In this document: piece after piece, positions 57,617-64,000 of the stretch
Position numbering within the stretch: position 1 is the first letter of the stretch
Layout of the letters: each line of letters begins with the position of its first letter
Assembly (NCBI GenBank): GCA_031835245.1
Contig: JAVKOQ010000135.1
Span: 62,001 to 126,000, forward strand
DNA: 64,000 bases
Direction of reading: 5' to 3'
Origin: Balamuthia mandrillaris
Lineage: Eukaryota; Discosea; Longamoebia; Balamuthiidae
The notes under the pieces: generated by a model
Seen by the model: the letters and a program-made list of their open reading frames with translations, nothing else
Database searches by the model: none
Told to the model about the DNA's origin: nothing
Program-made: the position numbers and the translations under genes

Positions 57617-57904
57617 ATTGGATTTTACCCCGCAACTCTTATCATAATATGTCCTAGTTCATATGTTCACATTTGATGGCTAATATGACGATTAAATTTA
57701 ACCTAATAGTCTATCCTAACTAATACGTCAAACACTAATGAGCTAGTAACATTGTGGAAAACAAAACCTATTATGATTAATTAAAAATCTAATAGAGTTG
57801 CTTGTTATCTAATAGGGTGATTTCGTGGAAACACGTCACCATAGAAAAAAGAAATATAAATTTTTTTATTTGAAAGAAAACGATAAACAAAAAATTGAAA
57901 CAGA
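57617..57904. other. AT-rich spacer before HMG-CoA synthase
   Basis: Multiple TAATA/CCTAATA words and no exon. Serves as 3' flank of the cyclin gene and promoter of the synthase. Confidence 0.5.
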
Positions 57905-58269
57905 ATGGAGAGCGTGGTACCGCGGAGAGGCCAGCAACAACGCCCACGGCCGGAGAATGTGGGCATTTTGGCCATGGAGATCTATTTTCCGAGCACCTTT
58001 GTCTCACAAACCGATCTAGGTACGCGCTTCCATCCTGGATCATTATTATTTTTTTTTTTCGTCCTCATCGCTAGGGTACGTTCACCTCTCAAACTTAAAT
58101 AAACAAAAATAGAAAACTTTGATAGAGTGGGAAGTGGCAAATACACGCAAGGGCTGGGGCAAGTCAACCTCGCGTTCTGTGGTGACAACGAAGACATCAA
58201 CTCCATTTGTCTTACTGGTTTGTTTGTTTGTTTGTTTTTTTTTAATCATTCTCATCTGTCGCTTTTGTT

Positions 58270-58332
<63 letters not shown>

Positions 58333-60243
58333 TTTTTCTTTTTTTTTTCGTTTCTTTTTCTATTTTCATATTTTTTTTATTTTTTTTAATTATTTTATTT
58401 TATATTTATATTTATATTTAAAAATGTTGTTCCATTGTCTGTGCTTTCTTTCGTGCAGCTGTTTCTTCTTTGTTGGAGAAGTATGGAGTGAGCCCCGCAA
58501 ACATCGGCCGATTGGAGGTAGGAACGGAAACCATTGTGGACAAATCCAAGTCCGTGAAAACGGTCTTGATGCAGCTCTTTGAGGAGTCTGGCAACACCTC
58601 CATCGAAGGTACAATCCCTTCCTTTCTGCATTTGTTGTTCTATCCTCATGTTCTCATTCTTCTCGTGCTTGTTCTTGTTGTTCTTTCTTCTTTATTCGTT
58701 CTTCTTTCTTCTTTCTTCTTTCTTCTTTCTTCTTTCTTCTTTCTTCTTCTTCATTCATTGACAACGAGTGCCATAGGCATTGACACAACGAACGCATGCT
58801 ATGGAGGCACGGCAGCCTTGTTCAATGCAGTCAATTGGGTGGAGAGCAGTTGGTGGGATGGAAGGCTGGCCATCGTGGTGGCCGGAGACATTGCTGTCTA
58901 TCCTCGTGGACCAGCACGCCCTACCGGTGGGTGTGGCGTCATAGCCATGCTCGTGGGACCTGATGCTCCTCTTGTTCTCGAAACTGGTTAGTCTTCTTTT
59001 TGGTTAAAGTTTAAACCATTAGAGAATGAGAGAACAAAAGAGGTGAAAATAGAAAGGGAGAGCAATTGTGAAAGACAACTGATACGAACTTCTACTTTCT
59101 GTAGGACTGAATGGAACGCACATGGAGAATGCATGGGACTTTTACAAACCTCGATTATCTTCAGAGTATCCCTTGGTGGATGGTCGGTTGTCCATCAGTT
59201 GTTACTTGAAGTCTTTGGACTTGAGCTATCAACGCTATCGCCAGAAATATGAACAAAAGGTGGGACAACAAATATCTCTTTGGCTTGCTGCATCAGTATG
59301 CTAACTTCAAGTTCCTTTCTTTTTATTTTTTCCTTTTCACTCTGCAGCACCGAACTAGGTTCAGCTTACTAGACGCCGATTTCGCAATATTTCACCAACC
59401 GTACCGCAAGTTGGTTATCAAGTCCGTTGCTAGATTGGTTAGTTGCCTTTTTTTTTCTTTCCGTTTCTGCTTCTTTCTCATGGTTGCTCTTCCGCGTACA
59501 TAAAATAGCTGTACAACGACTTTCTGCAAAATCCCAGTAGACCCGAATTCGCCTCTGAAGAAATACAAAAGTACAAAACAATACCTCAGGAGAAAACTTA
59601 CCTCGACCGAAACTTGGAAACCATTTTCCTGAAACTCAGCAAAGAGGTCTATCAGTCCAAAGTGGAGGCTGGCACGCAAGTCAGCGCTCAAATAGGAAAT
59701 GCTTATACTGCATCGCTCTATGTGGGCCTCTTGTCCCTTATCACTGAAAAAGCTACTGAAGAATTGGTTCGTTCTCTCGTTTCTTTGTCATGTTCGTTAT
59801 TGTTTAACGATATCTAATTCTCCACTGGATTTTTTAAAAAAGTTAGGGAAACGCATAATGATGTTCTCATATGGAAGCGGCTCTGCATCAACTCTCTTCT
59901 CTATTGTTTCGAGGCATAGTTCTGTGTTTACTTTGGACGACATTAGACAAAAGGCTGACGTTCAGCGCAGACTTAGACAACGACGTGCCATCTCTGCTGA
60001 AGAGTTTACCAATGTACCTTTCCTGCCGCCTTTCTTTTTAGGCCATCTCTCATATTTCTTCTTGCTTCTTTCTTTACCTAGACGATGGCATTACGAGAAG
60101 CATCACACAATGCTCACGACTACACCCCAATAACTTCTGAGGAATGGTTATTTCCATCCTCTTTCTACTTGACAAAAATTGACTCGAAGCACCGCAGAGT
60201 TTACAAACGCAAACAAGGTGGTTTCACTTCAGCTGCTCTCTAA
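57905..60243 (+). CDS. HMGCS: Hydroxymethylglutaryl-CoA synthase
   Basis: Exons: 57905-58019, 58113-58217, 58459-58608, 58777-58986, 59105-59259, 59348-59437, 59509-59766, 59843-60013, 60082-60243 (471 aa). It condenses acetyl-CoA with acetoacetyl-CoA to HMG-CoA, the entry to the mevalonate pathway. Motifs: [51 protein letters not shown] (catalytic Glu), [20 protein letters not shown] (nucleophilic Cys), [36 protein letters not shown] (catalytic His), [17 protein letters not shown] and [16 protein letters not shown]. Length and all residues are intact. No mitochondrial presequence is obvious, so a cytosolic form is likely. Intron 2 has a TTTA repeat. Confidence 0.97.
58265..58337. repeat. (TTTA)n tetranucleotide repeat
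   Basis: About 17 units in intron 2 of HMG-CoA synthase, sense strand T-rich, followed by a 100-bp T/A tract. Confidence 0.93.
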
Positions 60244-60267
60244 TTTATTTATTAAATACATCTCCTT

Positions 60268-60304
<37 letters not shown>

Positions 60305-60387
60305 GGGCCACGATCGAACAATATAAAGCTATATCTACAAACAAACGAAATACACCACCAAGCGACTCGTTTTTGAGTGTTTTTCCA

Positions 60388-61528
60388 CTACGGGAGGTAT
60401 CCCGCTGCTTCCATTGCTCGTATCTCTTCCTCCAATCTCCTTTCCTCCGCTTCCATTCTTGCCAGCTTTTCTTGCAGCGAAAGACCTTCCTCTTCCTCTT
60501 CGTCATCTTCTTCGTTTTCATCATCTTCGTCTTCATTCAAAGATACTTCTTCACCCTCTCCTTCTATATGTGGAGGATGATCCATTGCTACAACAGATTC
60601 TCCTTCCAACCATCTTTCTTCTTCAGCTTCATCTTCCTCGTGATCAACTTGTTCTTCTTCTATTATGGGCTCCATCATTCGACTTTCGTGTCGATTCATC
60701 GTTAAAGCAGAGGAGGAGAAAGAAGCAGACGAAGAGGAAGAGGAAGAGGAAGTAGAGGTAGAACGTGACGGTGTCAAAGAAGAACGGGGCATAAGAATGC
60801 TTGCCCTTCGACTGTACGAAGAAGAACGAGGAGTATAGGGAGAGACTGACGCAAATGCAGAGAAAAGAGCAGCCGATGGACTCAGTGCCTCCAGCGAAGT
60901 CCATCCACCTTCAGAGGTGGAAGAAAACGGCGACTGAAAAGATGGATGTAAGGTATTTCTTCGCATCATGCTTGTTGGCGTAACCACCGAAGGAGAAGAG
61001 ACAGTTGAATGGTTTTGTTGTTCGACAAAAGAAGAAGCAAGAGGAGAGAAGGAAGAAGCAATGGGAGAAGACGTTGAGGTGGTTGTTGAAGTTGGGGGAA
61101 AGAGTGTGGCTCGACGCTGGTGAAGATGTTGTTGACGACGCGGAGTAGTTGCCATCAAGGCATCCGGCACTTGGCCCATTCTAGTCGCTCGGATGGAAGA
61201 ACGAGAGGCGGCTGCCTCTGAGCGTGGAGTAAACAACGTCTTTCTGGGAGCCGCAACAGCACGAGATTCTTCTTCATGGTGATGCTGTGGAATACGACGA
61301 AAGCTTTTTGTTGAGGAGATGGTGGAAGAAGAAGAAGAGGAAGGATGATTGTAACGAATGGCGCTCGGTGTTTTGGATGTGGAGCAAGACTGATGAGAGG
61401 AAGCGTTTGCGGTTACGTTGGTCTTCTTTTTGGGGTGTTGACGAACGCGAAGAGCGCCGTAAAAGATGGAGGACCTTTTGTGATGTTCCATTTCCTATTT
61501 TTGTTTTTGTGTTGCAAAAGAGAATGAG

Positions 61529-61566
<38 letters not shown>

Positions 61567-62010
61567 AGAGCAAACCTCTTTTTGAAGTCGATCTTGTTCA
61601 AAGCGGGAAAGGTTTGCGTCCACATCACCCACGAAACCATTGTCAACCACTTCACTGCTTCTCTCCGCTGTGGAAGCTACCGTAGTAGAAGTGTTCAAGG
61701 AACGAAGCTTCTTGGAAGACGCTTCAGCACGAAGATGAGAGGCTTTGGTGGAGAAGTTGGTTTGAACACGTTTGTTGGAGGTGTTGTGGACGGTGGCATA
61801 TCTCTTGTTCTCCTTGGCGGTGGAAGGGACGGTGGTCGTTGTTGTTGTTCGTTTGGGCTTGCCTCTATCTCAACAAAAAAAAAAATGAGACACTCAGCAA
61901 GAGAAAAAAAAAAACAAAAAGAGAGGAAGAAAGAAAAAAACCAATGAGACGTACAGTTTAACTCTTTGAGGAGGTTGGGCATACACCGGAAGTCTTCCTG
62001 GAGTCGCCAT
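60388..62010 (-). CDS. Unrecognised Ser/Thr/Arg-rich protein with acidic coiled-coil C-terminus
   Basis: Exons: 62010-61955, 61864-61576, 61494-60388 (483 aa). The start is MATPGRLPVYAQPPQRVKL. An early segment GDVDANLSRFEQDRLQKEEM with HHKRSSIFYGALRV is the most complex part. Then comes a long low-complexity stretch with many S/T-P and R-S motifs (SSPIASSFSPLASSF, SVSPYTPRSSSYSRRAS), consistent with phosphorylation by proline-directed kinases. The last ~90 residues turn strongly acidic and end in a coiled coil, LSLQEKLARMEAEERRLEEE then IRAMEAAGYLP. No family is recognised. An E2F-type site (TTTCCCGC on minus, 62171-62178) lies 160 bp upstream. That and the S/T-P content would fit a cell-cycle or cytoskeletal protein, which is inference only. 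It is tail-to-tail with HMG-CoA synthase. Confidence 0.75.
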
Positions 62011-62367
62011 GTTTTTTTTTTTATAAAAAAAGTTGATAGAGAGAGAAGCCTTAGCAAATACGCTTCGTTCGCTTCTATCTGTTTTTCTCAGTTCGAAACA
62101 ATTACAAAAAAAAAATCTATCACTTTCTCCGACGGACGTTTAACGACTAGTTCTAACGGACAAAAAAAAAGCGGGAAACTCGAAAGTGTCAACTATTGTT
62201 AAAATTATTGAATTTTTGTCGATTTTATGACAGGACCCGATAAAATGGATAATTGTTGTTGGAAGGAAACCAATGCCGATTATTATCGATTTGAGTTTCT
62301 GTTTTTCGTGTCGTCACGAGGTATTATAAGAGTTTAATATAAATTGTCAAAAAAAAAATTTAAGAAG
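62011..62367. other. Divergent promoter between Ser-rich gene and NAD kinase
   Basis: AT-rich; E2F-type GCGGGAAA at 62171-62178 and a TTTTTGTCGATTTT word at 62214, related to the GTCGAC element. No exon is supported. Confidence 0.55.
62171..62178 (-). promoter_or_regulatory. E2F-type site TTTCCCGC (minus)
   Basis: GCGGGAAA on plus, matching TTTSSCGC on minus, between the divergent Ser-rich gene (161 bp) and the NAD kinase (190 bp). Confidence 0.4.
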
Positions 62368-63955
62368 ATGGAAGAGCCGGCCGCAACGTCAGCCATGAAG
62401 CAGCGGAGCATGGCGTTGGGCGCTTACGGCCTTACGTGGCGAGAACCTCCCACCTCCGTTCTATTAGTTCACAACCGGCACTCGCCTCACCTTTTGGACC
62501 CGCTTCGAGAGATTGCAGAGTACATACATTTTGTCTTTCTTTCTTTTTTTCGTTGATCGATCAATCGATGGATTGATTTATTTTTTTTTCTCTCTCCAGA
62601 TGGTTGGTTCAAGAGAAGAAAATGAATGTTTACGTGAAACCTCGCACGCATAAACTTTTTCCTCACCTTTTATGCTTTGGTAAGACTTTCGCTTTCTCTT
62701 TTTCTTTTTTTCAGATTTTTTATTATTTATTTTTCATGCAGAAAGAAAATCGCAGCAGCCCGAAATAGATTTGGTGATTTGCCTGGGCGGGGATGGAACG
62801 GTCCTGCACACCATCTCGCTCTTTCAGGACAGGGTGCCTCCCACCATGTGCTTCAACCTGGGCTCTTTGGGCTTTCTCACCCCATTCGGTAAATTCCTCC
62901 TTTTCATTTTCATTTTACTTTTTACTTTTGCTTTATATGTTTTTCTTTTTTCTTTTCATTTTTTTTTGTATTTTTGTCTTATCTTTTCTCTTTCTTCTCT
63001 TTCTCGTCTCTCTTTCTCTCGTTCTCGCTTTCTCGATTTCTCTTTCTCTTTCGTCGTTTCTCTTTCTCTTTCGTCGTTTCTCTTTCTCTTTCTCTTTCTG
63101 TTTCTCTTTCGTCGTTTCTCTTTCTCTTCTTTCGTCGTTTCTGTTTCTCTTTCGTCGTTTCTCTTTCGTCGTTTCTCTTTCTCTTCTTTCTTTGCTGTTT
63201 TTTTGTTTCGCTTTCCCATCTTTTCTGGTTGTTTGTGTTGCGTTTCCTTTTCATTGCTTATTCGTAACTTTTCTTTTGGCTAATTATTTGAACAACAAAT
63301 GTAGAATTCGGAGAAGGAACGAAGCAAGAGATAGAGCGAGTGTTGGAGGGAAAGAGCTGTGCTATTCTTCGAATGCGACTCGTTTGTTCCATATTTCGTC
63401 GTGGTTCTTCCATTCCAGAAAGTCGAGTCAGGTTCTCTCCCCTTCTCTCTTCTCTCTCGTTTGCGTCTATCATTCTTTTTCTCCCCCATCACTAAACAGC
63501 AATCTGCTGCTTTCGTACAGAGTGTTAAACGAGGTGGTTATAACGCGAGGCAACTCTCCATACCTTACAAACTTGGAATGCTACTGTGATGGCAGCAGCA
63601 TTACCACTGTGCAAGCCGATGGCATCATTGTTGCAACAGCCACTGGCTCCACCGCTTACTCCTTATCTGCTGGTGGTCCTCTTCTTCATCCTTCCGTATG
63701 TAATCTCTCTGCTCTCTGCTCTCTGCTCTCTGCTCTCTGCTCTCTTCTCTTCTCTCTCTTCTCTCTTCTCTCTTCTCTCTTCTCTCCTCTTCTCTCTTCT
63801 CTCCTCTTCTCTCTTCTCTTCTCTCTCTTCCTCTGAAATGCACTCAAAATGGCGGTTGATAATAGATCCCAGCGATTTTATTTACTCCTATTTGCCCGCA
63901 TTCGCTATCATTCCGGCCGGTTATCCTTCCTGCTACCGCAAACCTTTCCATTCAG
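62368..63955 (+). CDS. NADK: NAD kinase (5' part; C-terminus beyond window)
   Basis: Exons: 62368-62519, 62600-62679, 62742-62888, 63305-63431, 63521-63695, 63866-63955, with an intron open at the window end (257 aa visible). It phosphorylates NAD to NADP. The signature GGDGT occurs in [20 protein letters not shown], followed by [44 protein letters not shown], the core [40 protein letters not shown] and [16 protein letters not shown]. The second NADK motif (TGSTAYSxSAGG) and the C-terminal PH-S-x-x-RP strand are intact, so a functional enzyme is expected. The short N-terminus suggests a cytosolic animal/yeast-like form. Introns 3 and 5 are filled with TTTCTCTTTCG- and CTCTG-type repeats. Confidence 0.94.
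62988..63195. repeat. (CTTTCTCTTTCGTCGTTT)n pyrimidine repeat in NAD kinase intron 3
   Basis: Imperfect 15-18 bp units of TCTCTTTCGTCGTT type; sense strand pyrimidine-rich. Confidence 0.85.
63706..63833. repeat. (TCTCTGC)n and (TCTCTTC)n repeat in NAD kinase intron 5
   Basis: About five 7-bp TCTCTGC units followed by TCTCTTCTC variants, all in the intron before the PAILFTP exon. Confidence 0.88.
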
Positions 63956-64000
63956 GTATTGTGAAGAAAGAGCAACAACAAGGAGAGAGAGCAAGAAAGC

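Overview
This window is eukaryotic nuclear DNA: 26 protein genes (two cut by the window edges) and one tRNA-Met in 64 kb, with short intergenic gaps and 126 inferred spliceosomal introns. I built each gene model by joining ORF pieces at GT/AG sites so that the family motif and reading frame stayed continuous. Every complete model closes to a whole number of codons. The gene mix points to a free-living amoeboid protist, most likely amoebozoan: DH-PH Rho exchange factors fused to CH, IQ, Kelch and PB1 domains, F-box/Kelch and SAM/LRR proteins, a FYVE-TBC Rab-GAP and long Ser-rich linkers. The species is not determinable from the sequence alone.

Layout. 1-5170: divergent pair GNL1-like GTPase (-) and SUV39-type H3K9 methyltransferase (+). 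5203-7864: CAP-domain/tandem HSP20-like protein (-) and tRNA-Met(CAT) (-). 8029-14588: MCM7 (+) tail-to-tail with a SAM/F-box-like/LRR protein (-). 14932-22024: TLC-like membrane protein (+) and a 1,519-aa RhoGEF-PH-Kelch-PB1-PB1 protein (+). 22099-26221: Efg1 rRNA-processing factor (-) and an ER J-protein (-). 26572-29762: CMTR1 cap methyltransferase (+) and a small SET protein (-). 30191-34823: small secreted Cys-rich protein (+), phytanoyl-CoA dioxygenase-like protein (-), protein kinase (-). 36176-42717: CH-CH-coiled-coil-IQ-DH-PH RhoGEF (+) and an acylated LRR protein (-). 43241-49763: AIRIM/C1orf109-like protein (+), class I methyltransferase (+), F-box/Kelch protein (-), PMP3 proteolipid (-). 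50433-55803: nucleotide-sugar 4,6-dehydratase (-) and FYVE-TBC Rab-GAP (+). 55932-60243: cyclin L (+) and HMG-CoA synthase (+). 60388-63955: unrecognised Ser-rich protein (-) and NAD kinase (+, runs off the end).

The genes are mostly housekeeping and do not form one operon-like system. Themes recur: ribosome biogenesis and replication (GNL1, Efg1, AIRIM, MCM7), RNA and chromatin (CMTR1, cyclin L, SUV39, SET), actin and Rho signalling (two unusual RhoGEFs), and ER/membrane functions. The more novel signals are the domain fusions (CAP plus two HSP20-like domains; RhoGEF-Kelch-PB1; tandem-CH RhoGEF with IQ motifs), palindromic GTCGAC and GTCGTCAT elements that cluster upstream of start codons, E2F-type sites at MCM7 and two other promoters, a splice-donor profile that rarely matches GTAAGT, and large tandem repeats of period 2-7 that sit inside introns and are mostly pyrimidine-rich on the sense strand.
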